The notes below the pieces were generated by a model. That model was not told the origin of the DNA, ran no database searches, and saw nothing but the letters and a program-made list of their open reading frames with translations. Source: Hygrocybe punicea (Eukaryota; Basidiomycota; Agaricomycetes; Agaricales; Hygrophoraceae). From it: a stretch of 64,000 nt of DNA. Location of the stretch: assembly GCA_963556145.1 (NCBI GenBank), contig OY744469.1:4250767-4314766 (forward strand), written 5' to 3'. Positions 29,648-39,235 of the stretch are shown piece after piece. Both the position numbers and the translations under genes were made by a program. The stretch's first letter is position 1. Every line of letters begins with the position of its first letter.

Positions 29648-32210
29648 CGACGTGGGTACCAATGGAGAAAGGCAGAAAGTGTCCGGGATCGTGGAAAAGG
29701 TATGCCTTACGATCTCAGATGACTTGATTCTCATATTACCAGGGAAACTTCGGCGTCTGCGACTTCGATGCTCTAGCTCTCTAGAACGCCGTCCTCTGCG
29801 TGGACAGACGATTGATCCTGCAAATTATCGCCAAGGGAAAACAAAGCGTTGCTCATGCACAGCCCGTGTCAACATACGGTCTGCTGAATCAGGCCTTTTC
29901 CATTTTGCATATGTCGGCCTTGCTCATAATCATCCCGCAACTCAAGACGACCACCTTCCTGAATACCGGCCTCCATCCGAGCGCCAGAAAGAGTTGGTCC
30001 GCGAGCTTGTCCCCATCAAATCCCTTGGACGTGCCGACATCCACACTCTGTTGTTAGCGCAGTTCCCCGATCACCCACTATCTCTACGTCAGGTCACGAA
30101 TATTCTTGATGATGCCAGAAGAGCGACCCGTAATGCTGTGCAGAGTCTTGGAGGAGACTTTGTCGCAATTGTCCAGAAACTCATGGAACTCAAGAATGCT
30201 GATCACCGCTGGGTGTTCCAGGTCCAAATCGACGAATCGACCCGCCAATTCAAGAACATATTCTGGATGTCACCCACGCAAGTGACGGTCGCACAGCGCT
30301 TCAGCGATGTCATCATTAATGATATCGCTATGGGCCGCAACCAGTATGGGCTTCCCCTAAATGTCTTCGTTGTCATCGACCAATTCTTCTCATCTCGAAA
30401 CATCGCTTACTCGATCCACACCAGCGAGACCGCTGATACACATGTATGGGCCCTAGATTGTCTGTTTGCAGTTCTCCCACCGTACCCTGATCGTGTCTTT
30501 TTCTCTGATGCCGACCTTGGGCTGGACCTTGCGATCTCTAGGCGACCGCCATCAGACATTGCATTTCACGGTCGTTGTCTGAACCATCTTGATGGCAACA
30601 TTATGAGAAAGATGGCCCAGATACTCGGGCCTCTTTGTCAATCCTTTCGTGAGGCGTTCTGGACTGTCTACTATTCAATGTCACCTACCACTCTCGAAGA
30701 AGCATGGGACGATCTGCTCGCTAAGTTTCCTGCGGCAAGGCCGTACCTTGAGAATGAGATTTGGCCCGACCGGGAACGCTGGGCTTGGGCTTACGTCGCA
30801 ATACGCTTTACATGTGGCGTCCGCACCTCAGGCCGTGTTGAAGGAGAGAATCGTGTGAACAAGCTCTTAGGCAACTCGAAGACATCTGTGTATGAACTAG
30901 GAATGAAGCTCATACAGCGTGCCGAAGCCCAAGGAGATCTTGAGGCTCTCTCTGTCCGAAAAGTGCGTGTACAACTTCTGTTGTGGAACACAGAACTGAG
31001 AAGCCGTTCAGACCGCACGTTCACGTCATCCAGGGCACACGGATTTGCTGTTCAGTCGGCCGATCGAACTACTTCGCTCTCATTGCTTGCCTTTTGCAGT
31101 ACAAAAATCATACGAGCAGATGGAAGGTTCTGTATTCTACCTCGCACAACCTGTTTCTCACCGAGCAGAATCAGGCAACTGGGTATGTGGTTTTACTCAC
31201 CTCAAACTCAAAGCTCATTAGCCGGCAGAAAGAGTATGTGAGGCACAAACCGCCCGTGGCTCCTGATGAGGCTGAGAGGTTGATAAAGGAATCCGAGGTT
31301 GGTCACTCCATTCTCTGGTGTTCTCGCTCATCCGCTGACTCCCACACAGAGACTCCTCAATGACTTCGCGGAAAATACTTCGATTTCGGCAATGTACCTC
31401 TTAGAACTAGTTGAAAGACGTGGTTGGACGTGTACATCCGTTTTCCAGATCAGTCACTATGCGACTTCGGCTCTGCACCACGTCGCTCTCCTGGAGACCG
31501 GACACTTCGTATGCGACTGCATGATGGTCACTAACCTAGGTATTCCGTGTCGGCACTTTTATGCCGTTCTCAGGATGCCCAACTCACTCGCTCACTTTCA
31601 TCTGGGCCTCCTGAATCGGAGGTAGGTATAGCCGCCATTTCCATGCCTCCAAATACTTACTATGAATTGGTAAGATGGCTCACCAATCCGGAACTGGATA
31701 TCTCACAAACGGCAACGGTGAAGATTGGTCACCATAAGGACGGTGATGACGTAAAGATACCTCTTGTCCCAAACCAGCTCCCTCCGTTGCTACGACAGGC
31801 TTCACCACTGCCAACGACTCGAACCCTTCACCCGAAAGTGATCCACCATCAAGCTATTACAAAGTTCCACGACGTTTTGCGGCATGTGCACACGGAGGAG
31901 GAACTGAAAGACTTGAATACAGATCTTGAGGAGCTCATGTAAGAGATAGCTTCATGTTACTACTACTCACACTTTACTCACCGCTGATTGCAGAGCCCAG
32001 CGGGACGCAGATACAGGTCCCTCGATCCTTCCACCTCCTCCAATTCGCACTAAGGGTCATCCCAGGAAGAAGAGACTTGCAGCCGCGGCAGAAGGAAATG
32101 GGAAGCGGAGAAGGACTGACAATGGGCTCAGAGATGGGCCTGGTCGACGCAAATGCTCGAAGTGTGGCAGTTATGGCCATTATGCAACGACGTGCGGGAA
32201 TCGCAGGTAG
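29648..32210 (+). pseudogene. MULE gene, 3' half: FAR1, MULE transposase, SWIM and zinc knuckle
   Basis: Continues the exon cut at 19834. A 43-nt intron (29700-29742) lies within the FAR1-like DNA-binding domain, which shows KRCSCTARVNI and LAHNHPA zinc ligands (about 29845-29945). The MULE DDE core has Asp in NDIAMGRNQYGLPLN (about 30320), Asp in FFSDADLGLD (about 30500) with a nearby RCLNHLDGN, and Glu in SGRVEGENRVN (about 30835). Exons after 30960 change frame through short introns. Then come a SWIM finger (CDCMMVTNLGIPCRHF, about 31510-31560) and a CCHC knuckle near the end (KCSKCGSYGHYATTC, about 32150-32200). Stop at 32208-32210. A TGA at 30997-30999 may be a lesion, or that exon boundary may be misread. 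Expected to cut and move the MULE by its terminal repeats. Disabled by the Ty3 insertion. Confidence 0.82.
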
Positions 32211-32431
32211 TTCTCGACAAGACTGAATTGATCCGAGGCACAGTGTACGACTACGAGAAGTTAACTCATGAGTGTATAACAAAGGCGTCAGTGCGCCTGT
32301 ACATCTTGTAACACCGTAGCTATTGCTAATTGTACTTGAGACGCATGTGCCTGTTGGCCATGCCCTTATTTCCAAAATTGATCCGAGCACCATGGGCTTT
32401 CCACTTTTTATTGTTACATGGGCTGGACCTT

Positions 32432-32520
32432 CAAAGCTTCAACGTTTCAACGTTCAAAGCTTCAACGTTTCAACGTTCAAAGCTTCAACGTTCAAGCTTT
32501 CAAGCTTCAAGCTTCAAGGC
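32432..32520. repeat. Short tandem repeat (TTCAACGTTCAAAGC type)
   Basis: About four units of roughly 22 bp, passing into CAAGCTT-type repeats. Non-coding, inside the MULE 3' region. Confidence 0.8.
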
Positions 32521-32689
32521 AGTAGCCAAGCTACAACGGTATGTCCAACCGCAATTTGTCGATCCAAACGTAGCGGGACGTCCCACATTACACGCCGACT
32601 CGTCACCCTCCCTCCCTTCGCGTTCCCGCCCCTGCTGCCGTCCCTCCACTCTCCACACCCGAGGCACAGCTACACCTAGCTACCCACAC

Positions 32690-33310
32690 CCTCCAGTTTG
32701 CTCCCGAAACCCTCCTTGACTGCCCCCAGCACTCGCACCAGACCCAGACCCCTCCTCGGCCGCATGCAGCGCTCGCACCCGGCGCTCTCTCCCTCCCACT
32801 CTCCAGCTTGCACCGGAAACCTTCCTTGGCCGCCCCAGCCACTCTCCCACCTCTTTCTCCAGTTTTCTCCCAAAACCCACCTCGGCCGCCCCCAGCCGCT
32901 CTCCCACCCACACTTCAGCTTGCACCGGAAACCCTCCTCGGCCGCTCACGCCAGACGCTCTCTCCCACCCACACTCTCCAGCTTGCGCCGGAAACCCTCC
33001 CCGGCCGCCCCCAGCCACTCTCCCATCTCTCTCCAGTTTGCTCCCAAAACCTTCCTTGGCCGCCCCCAGCCACTCTCCCAGCCACACTCCAGCTTGCTCA
33101 CGAAACCCTCCGCAGCTGCCCCCAGTGCTTATGCCAGACCCACACTTTCCAGGTTGCTCCCAAAACCCTCGGCCGTCCCCAGTGCTCACGCCAGAGGCTC
33201 CCCGGCGCTGTCCTACCAGAGCCGACAGAGCCCAGCCACTCGCACCAGCCGCTCTCACCCACATTCAACCCTGGGCCGCCCCATCGCTCGCGCCAGATGC
33301 TCCCCTACTA
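32690..33310. repeat. About 60-bp-period GC-rich minisatellite in the MULE
   Basis: Imperfect repeats of the type CCGAAACCCTCC-TCGGCCGCCCCCAGCC-CTCTCCCACC, with roughly ten copies. Open frames of up to about 270 codons across it are translations of the repeat and show no domain. Confidence 0.75.
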
Positions 33311-33577
33311 AAGGGTTCATCACCCCTACCCGCCGACTCGTTCCTGCACCGTCACACTTTCCCTTCCTGCCTTTTCTGCGCCTGCCGCAATCCATCTTCT
33401 ACCTTCCCACTAGCCACTCGTACTGTAGTTATTTTCTTTTCTGTTTATCTAATGTTGATCAGGCGATTGATCTCAAAATCGGCCCTGATATAAATGCTCA
33501 GTTCATGGTCTAAATAGTGAAATTGGGGGTGCTATTAACAACTGGCTCCCTTGCCATATAAAGCAATTTTACCCTGC

Positions 33578-33616
33578 TGACTAAGTGGCTCCCCGGGGTG
33601 CCAAATAGAATAAGCC
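33578..33616 (-). repeat. Right terminal inverted repeat of the MULE
   Basis: 39 bp, exact reverse complement of 15552-15590. Followed by the target duplication ATAAAAAAA (33617-33625). Confidence 0.92.
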
Positions 33617-33625
33617 ATAAAAAAA

Positions 33626-33927
33626 TGTCCTGTAGTAGAAAATAAAAAAGAAGAACCCAGTTCTCCCCTCTCCACTAGCTTGCATCTTAAGTTTAAAGAT
33701 CCAGTCATTCCCACTCAAATCTGCGTCATTTCTCGTTGCGTACTCTCTGCTATCGCGACCTAAGTCGTAGCACAGAACCCTCATCTCATTGCGGCATCAC
33801 TGTGTATCACGCTGTCATCTAGGGCACCCAGCCAAGCCTTCCAATTCTTGTTTATCACTGCATTACGATATCGCGTTATCTCGCGACTCTTTGCATTTGT
33901 TTATTTGATCGCGCATATTCTCGCGCA
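33626..33927. other. Interval right of the MULE
   Basis: Continues the sequence interrupted by the MULE. No gene is visible. Confidence 0.4.
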
Positions 33928-34432
33928 TTATCGCATTATTGTTGGGAGTGTCCCAAGTCCCGTTCCCACCTTTGCGACATTTTCATCTTTTATTACCTCT
34001 TTATCTGGGGTCATAGACATGGAAACCGTATCAACGTGAGCCAAATTTTCAACAGGAAGGAAAAACTTGAACTCGAAAGAGAATGACTCTTCCGGTTCCT
34101 CCAAAAGTTTGCCTAAGTGCAGGAGACCATTGGTGATGAGAGCCTGGACATTGCAAAGCACATGTACAGTCCAAGAGAAGTAGCGGCCATGGTGAATGCG
34201 TGGATTGCCAATGTGCCTACTCAAAAAGATGGTCAAACTTCCTAGTAAATGTCCCTCCAGGTGGAGCACTGAGGGAACACTTCCCGACTCGGACATACGG
34301 TTTCTTCCTTGGACCCAGCTCCAGGGCATTCAAACTCTCCTGACGATGACAGCCAGTACTAGATGGTGGGATATTTTCGTCACTACTAGGTGACATTAAA
34401 GTGAAGGTCCAGGTGCGTGGCATCAGAAACAT
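33928..34432 (-). pseudogene. Unrecognised gene remnant
   Basis: Two overlapping minus-strand frames join by a frameshift near 34220 into protein-like sequence (ALELGPRKKPYVRVGKCSLS, then NPRIHHGRYFSWTVHVLC). I do not recognise it. It may belong with the larger remnant to its right, since both read leftward. Confidence 0.35.
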
Positions 34433-34830
34433 TGCATATCATTTATACAGTACTACTAGCCTGGGAAGAATTGGGGGCACCTGGATCCATTCATATTGGG
34501 TAACTTGCATGAACATGTCACTATATGTTGTTTCCCATGATTGGATGATCTTGCCTGCAATGATCAACAAAATCCAGTTAGTATGATAGTTGTTATTATA
34601 ATGATTAGAACCCCAAAAGAATATATACACAGTAATCATCAGCCAAAGGAGAGATGCAGTCAAGGTCGGAAAAAATGTAAGAGAATGCTGGTTGTTGTAC
34701 TAAAAACTTGAATGCTTTCAAGCACTGTGGGGGAAGAAACCTTCAAGTTCAAGTTGCGGCGAGCCTGAAATTGTCATGGTGTACCGTCCAATAATCTAGT
34801 CACAGTATTACCAACTGTGTCCTGACAAAG
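34433..34830. other. Non-coding interval
   Basis: AT-rich, no supported gene. A short CTTCAAGTTCAAGTTG motif near 34742 resembles one near 36543 and could mark small repeats. Confidence 0.35.
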
Positions 34831-36568
34831 TCACTGCAGCGGGTTTCCATTCCAGCGTTCCACTGTGGTACCTGCGAGTTCTTGAACCAGGCTTTCCCAT
34901 GTCTGTGGGCTCAGTTTCGGAGCAAACTGAAGGCTTCGGCCTATGTTAGTGATGGGGCAGAGAGATTTGACCCATTCCGATGGTGTGCGCATGACTGGTC
35001 GTTCATCGAGCTGGTGCCACAATTGCTGGAAAAAGACTTCACAGGGTTGAGTCCATTGACCATCGTATGCGGGTATCTTCTTGTCAAAGATGCTTTGTGG
35101 AGGAAACAGCAACCTTCTGCTGTTACCTGATGGGGGCTTTGCAGCCCAGCCCAGTAGAATATCGATTTCATTCCTTGTTACAGAATCACTGTGAAACTTT
35201 TGATTTCTAATGTGGGTGGTGCAACTGAGTTTGTTCACAGTGAGTTGTGGAGAAGGACTGGCCAAAGCACTGAGGATTACACAAGGACTCAATCAGCAAA
35301 ACCAAGGGTTGTTTTCATATTCTTGTCGCCATTGTAGAAGATTGGAATGTCACTCTTGAGCCAAAGAGGGATATTTAACCCCTCCCAATGCCATTTGAGG
35401 TCGAAAACAACTCCAGCCTTAGAAATTGTTTTCAAGTCCAAGTCACGAATCATATGGAGGGTGGCTTTTTGTAATCACTCGTGGGAGTCCTGTAAGAATG
35501 ACATCCACCAAGCAATGTAAGCCAAGCTTTGAATTACTGCATCCCATGCTTCAGTTACAATGGACTGGGATGCAGGCCAAAGAGAGCCTGAGGGAGGAGC
35601 GATTTCTTTGGGTGATTGAAGTTCGTGATTAAAGGAGTGTGAATCTTTGTAAGCCCATCGAATAGCACACACAACATCACTGACGATCCTACAGTATTTT
35701 GAATACACTTGGCCATCAACTGGGAGAGTTGTGTTGAGATACCATGTATTTTTTTGCTCCAAGAGTATCGGACGCCAAGGCCACCATGGACAAGTTTGGT
35801 CAAATGAATAGGGATGACCAAGGGTTGACATATGTGATAGGGTGAGATTTTCCAAGGGTTTTGAAGGGTTTGTTCTTGAATCATTATCTATTGCACATAG
35901 TGATAGAAACTTGGTGGGAATTTCAAAGAGTTACATATGCTCTAGTTTCTCTCCAAAATTTAGGTCAGATTTCTTCAGTAGTTATTGTGCAGTTCCATTT
36001 TCAAAAAGGAGTGTTTTTCAAAAACCATAGGGGTTGAAAAATGCGGACCCCTATGGTTTTTGAAAAACACTCCTTTTTGAAAATGGAACTGCACAATAAC
36101 TACTGAAGAAATCTGACCTAAATTTTGGAGAGAAACTAGAAAATATATAACTCTTTGAAATTCCCACCAAGTTTCTATCACTATGTGCAATAGATAATGA
36201 TTCAAGAACAAACCCTTCAAAACCCTTGGAAAATCTCACCCTATCACATATGTCAACCCTTGGTCATCCCTACAAATGGAGCAGGTTGATTGCCATGAGT
36301 CAGCATACCCAACTTCATTGGCGAGGAGTCATTGTTGAGCGTCTCGAAGATTGCAGAAGGGAATGTTGTCATGGTATGACGGGATGATAAAACAACCCAT
36401 GTTTGCCCAGGACGGCCTGCTTTGTGCAAAAAGCGACAGGGTCCCAAGTTGTCGAGGGACATGCTTGTTGATCCAAGTACCAGTTGAACTTGAATTTCTC
36501 CCAGTAAGAGCACAGGGGCTGCACCCACTAGTGCTACTAATGACTTCAAGTTCAGGCTTCACGAGCAT
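34831..36568 (-). pseudogene. Agaricomycete hypothetical protein remnant, split by a MITE
   Basis: Minus-strand segments follow in order: NKHVPRQLGTLSLFAQSRPS (about 36380-36480); then, after the MITE, DQTCPWWPWRP, EQKNTWYLNTTLPVDGQVYS and SIVTEAWDAVIQSLAYIAWW (about 35500-35810); then NEIDILLGWAAKPPSG (about 35120-35180) and the tail to 34831. Several stops and frame changes are present, for example a TGA in place of a Trp codon near 35475. The Trp-rich layout recalls a family widespread in mushroom genomes, but I know no function for it. Confidence 0.5.
35811..36270. mobile_element. 460-bp foldback MITE with TA target duplication
   Basis: Two 224-bp arms (35811-36034 and 36047-36270) are inverted copies with only a few differences, separated by 12 bases. 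TA flanks both ends (35809-35810, 36271-36272), as for Tc1/mariner-type elements. It interrupts the surrounding pseudogene. The matching 62-codon frames on the two strands are the arms read twice and not genes. Confidence 0.88.
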
Positions 36569-37205
36569 AAAACACTTCCGAGTCTGTCCGAGTCAGTGTT
36601 CACTGGCAAACTTGAATCCCCTAGTAAGTAGTAGTAACAGAAGGGATTTGTAATGGTAAAATTGACATAAATCTGTTCCATTTATAGAAATAAAGGGTCC
36701 AATATTTTATGAATTTAATATGTTTATGGGTTATTTTAGCATATGTCAATTTTACAAATTTGTGTTAAACTGCGGTGTTCTAGCCTGCTAGCCAGGTTCA
36801 ATGTTCAACGGTTCTCAGAATCTAGAGAGTGCCAGTGACTGGCATGCACTTGCCTTGGCTGACTGAGCTCAGGCTGATCAGCTTGGCAATTCTATTATTA
36901 TTTGGCCCATGAGAAGTGCTAAAAGGAACGGCATTCGAGTTATCAGAAGAACTTGAAGAGTACATTGAGCCATGTAATAAATGCGAATTTGAAGTGGAGG
37001 TAAGACCAGGCAGAAGGGGTAGAGCCTGAGACACTGGGAGAGATTGGAGGAGGTTGACGGCCCAAGCAGTGAGGAAGGTGCTAGGGATAGTCATGGTAGT
37101 TCAGGAGGGTGGATGAGCGTGAAGAGTGCTGGAGTGTGTTCGATGGGCACTGGAGGGGTAGGGACAAGAAAGGAGGGTGGAGGATGTTCCTGAATGACAT
37201 ATGTG
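36569..37205. other. Interval with a small inverted repeat
   Basis: A perfect 14-bp inverted repeat (GTAAAATTGACATA at 36656-36669 and its complement at 36742-36755) bounds about 100 bp of AT-rich DNA, possibly a tiny MITE. A 90-codon minus-strand frame at 36822-37094 has no recognisable feature. Confidence 0.45.
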
Positions 37206-38090
37206 TTAACTCATGCCCAGTCTCAGATCTCTCGAACACAACAGCAACCAGTGTAGCCAGTCATAGAGGTCATAATCCTCCAGGTCACCCATGCCAGCTA
37301 CCATCATCTCCTCATCGCTGCCAGACATATCTAAGTTGTCTGAGTAATCATCCTCAGTGGGAATCCAATCACTGTCCTCATCATCTGAGTTGCTCTCATC
37401 TTGCAATCAGGTAGGTGAATATCATGCTTCAGTTTCCTCCAAGTCTTCTGAAGGTCTTTCGGTTGTGGGTGCACTCTGTACCGAAACGTGACCATAAACA
37501 TGGCCGATGCCAAGCCCCCAACAATAACGCATGAGCATGTCACGGTCCACAAATCTAAGGTCAACGGTGTAAGAAAGATGGAATCAAATGCTCATTAAAC
37601 CCCACATACCGATTCACATAGTAATAACGCCAGTCATGAAGGTCCTTGACACACTGAGAGAGTCCAACCCCATCAGCATAGCGTTTTCCTGCAGCAAATA
37701 CAGGAACTATATGACAGGCTCACAGGACAACACATGGGTCAATAGATCCAAAGCTACTATCATCTGGCATTGGAGGAAATCGGACACGATCCAGGCGACG
37801 TGTATCCCAGCTGTGGATCACAGCAGTGTTATGATACCAACACACTCACAAGAATTCAAGTCGCTGGAAATGATAGTCATGCATCCCTGGTCCAGTGTAG
37901 ACCACATTTACATGATAAATGCCAAGTACTTGGGCATACCAGAATGGGCAATCATTGTCAGGGGGGTTGGCGAGCACCATAATGTTACGACGAGATGTAT
38001 TCGGGTTAATAACATCTTGTGCACGCCGAACATCATAGGTCGTGTAGTTGAAGTGTACCAGATTATGCTTGTACATGCGATCATTTTTGA
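37206..38090 (-). pseudogene. Plavaka (CACTA) transposase, C-terminal remnant
   Basis: Minus-strand reading gives VHFNYTTYDVRRAQDVINPN and FWYAQVLGIYHVNV (about 37880-38075). Next come a VRFPP-type segment and a YYYVNRF-VDRDMLMRYCWG segment (about 37510-37660), then an acidic end (SDDEDSDWIPTEDDYSDN, about 37330-37390). This order matches the C-terminal part of Plavaka transposase-gene products of basidiomycetes as I remember them. Stops and frame changes are frequent. The N-terminal transposase is not here. A separate Plavaka copy with the opposite deficiency (N-terminal part kept) is at 49905-53600. Confidence 0.7.
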
Positions 38091-38149
38091 ATAAGATATG
38101 ATTCCAATCATCAAAAGACGATGTACTGGCATGTGGATTAAGTGGAGGG

Positions 38150-38495
38150 GACTTTATCCCTATTCAAGCCTCTGCTGTTCCATCTGAATGTGTGTTTTCT
38201 TCCAGTGGTGAAACAGATGATCCACCATGCAATCATATCTCACCTGTACTCATGGAAGCACTGCAAATGCTTAAATTCAGTCAGGAACATATTTGACATA
38301 TCATCAGGTGCTAATGCAACAGGCCTCAAGAAAGCACAGCTTGACTTTATGAAAGGTTGGATGACAAGTGAGAAAATGATGACTGATACTGGGCCCTCCG
38401 AAGAGGTTGATATGCTTGGTGGCTTGTTTGAGAATGATGGGGTTTCTGCTCTGGATCGACTGATGGTATTCCTTGGTGATGACGATGTAAATTAG
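38150..38495 (+). pseudogene. hAT transposase C-terminal dimerisation remnant
   Basis: Plus strand reads ECVFSSSGETDDPPCNHISP then VLMEALQMLKFS, which is the end of the hAT C-terminal dimerisation region (the ERxFSxxGxxxxxxRxxLxP type). After a frame change it continues LDFMKGWMTSEK and an acidic tail ending at 38495. Upstream transposase sequence is missing. Arg residues expected in the motif are replaced by Cys or His, consistent with CpG decay. Confidence 0.75.
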
Positions 38496-38559
38496 TTTTG
38501 GTCAGCTATTAGCTGCCAGCTAATGGCTACAATATAACACAGTCGTAGTCGATAGCTGA

Positions 38560-39235
38560 ACATTAGTGGAAGCCTAGCTGAACTGCAGCTAGGCTAATGA
38601 GGGCTAAGCTAATGACTAGTAGCTGGCTATTAGTCTTAGCTGCAGCAACACTATGCACCTGGTTAAACTGAGGGTACAGCAACTGCTGCAGATGGTTCAA
38701 CTGACCATCCAGTAGCTACTGCTCCATGTTAAACAGGGGGTCCAGCAACTGCTGCACCTGGTTAAACTGACCATCCAGCAGCTACTACTATTAGTTAAAC
38801 TGGATGTCCAGCAAGTGCTGTATCTGGTTAAACTGAGCAATCAGTAGCAACTGCTCCGAGTTAAACTAGACATCCAGCAAATGCTGCACCTGGTTAAACT
38901 GAGCACACAGTAGCTGCTGTTCTCAGTTAAATTCATGGTCCAGCAAGTACTGCTTTCAGTTTAACTGCCAATGCAGTAAATAGTGCACACAGTTTAACTA
39001 AGCTCACAGTAACAACTGGGCTGGGTTTAACTGAGCTTTACAGTGAACTGAAGGCCTTAGCACTGCTGTCTAAAGTTTAACTGAACCTACCAGTAATTGC
39101 TAGGCCAAGTTTAACTGTATCGCAGCAGGCACTGTCTGGGAGTTTAACTTAAGCCCCAGCTACTAGTGCAGATAGTACGCCTAACTTTTGTACCTTAACT
39201 GGGGTTGTGTTTAACTAAAACCCCCTGGACTATTG
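38560..39235. repeat. 34-bp-period minisatellite, family copy 3
   Basis: Units of 33-34 bp alternate GGTTAAACTG and CAGCAACTGCTG-type modules. Near the right end a block with TAGTACGCCTAACTTTTG and GTTTAACTAAAACCCC is a diverged form of the terminal block of the copies at 8.3 and 54.0 kb. Preceded by AGCTAGGCT-rich sequence at 38560-38640. Ends where the Ty3 relative begins. Confidence 0.75.

Larger units (their letters stand above)
15552..33616 (+). mobile_element. 18-kb Mutator-like element (MULE) with nested retrotransposon
   Basis: A perfect 39-bp inverted repeat, starting GGCTTATTCTATTTGG, bounds the element at 15552-15590 and 33578-33616. Immediately outside, ATAAAAAAA is directly repeated at 15543-15551 and 33617-33625. 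Nine-bp target duplications are typical of Mutator-like elements, and the internal transposase is of MULE type with FAR1 and SWIM zinc domains. Without the Ty3 insertion and one 4-bp duplication the element would be about 8.25 kb. Each subterminal region carries unrecognised or repetitive sequence. Inferred to have been full-length and young when the Ty3 element disabled it. Confidence 0.9.

Noticed and set aside
32698..33513. A 271-codon plus-strand frame and a 194-codon minus-strand frame
   Set aside because: They translate a GC-rich 60-bp minisatellite, have low complexity and occur on both strands. No domain is present.
15552..33616. KDZ or Zisupton element (8-bp duplications) as alternative to MULE
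   Set aside because: The flanking repeat is nine bases and the transposase has FAR1, MULE-type DDE and SWIM motifs.
35842..36239. Two identical 62-residue proteins on opposite strands
   Set aside because: They are the two arms of the foldback MITE read in each direction.
36822..37094. 90-codon minus-strand frame rich in Ser/Leu/Pro
   Set aside because: No start context, no domain, and no splice or homology cue. Not supported as a gene.
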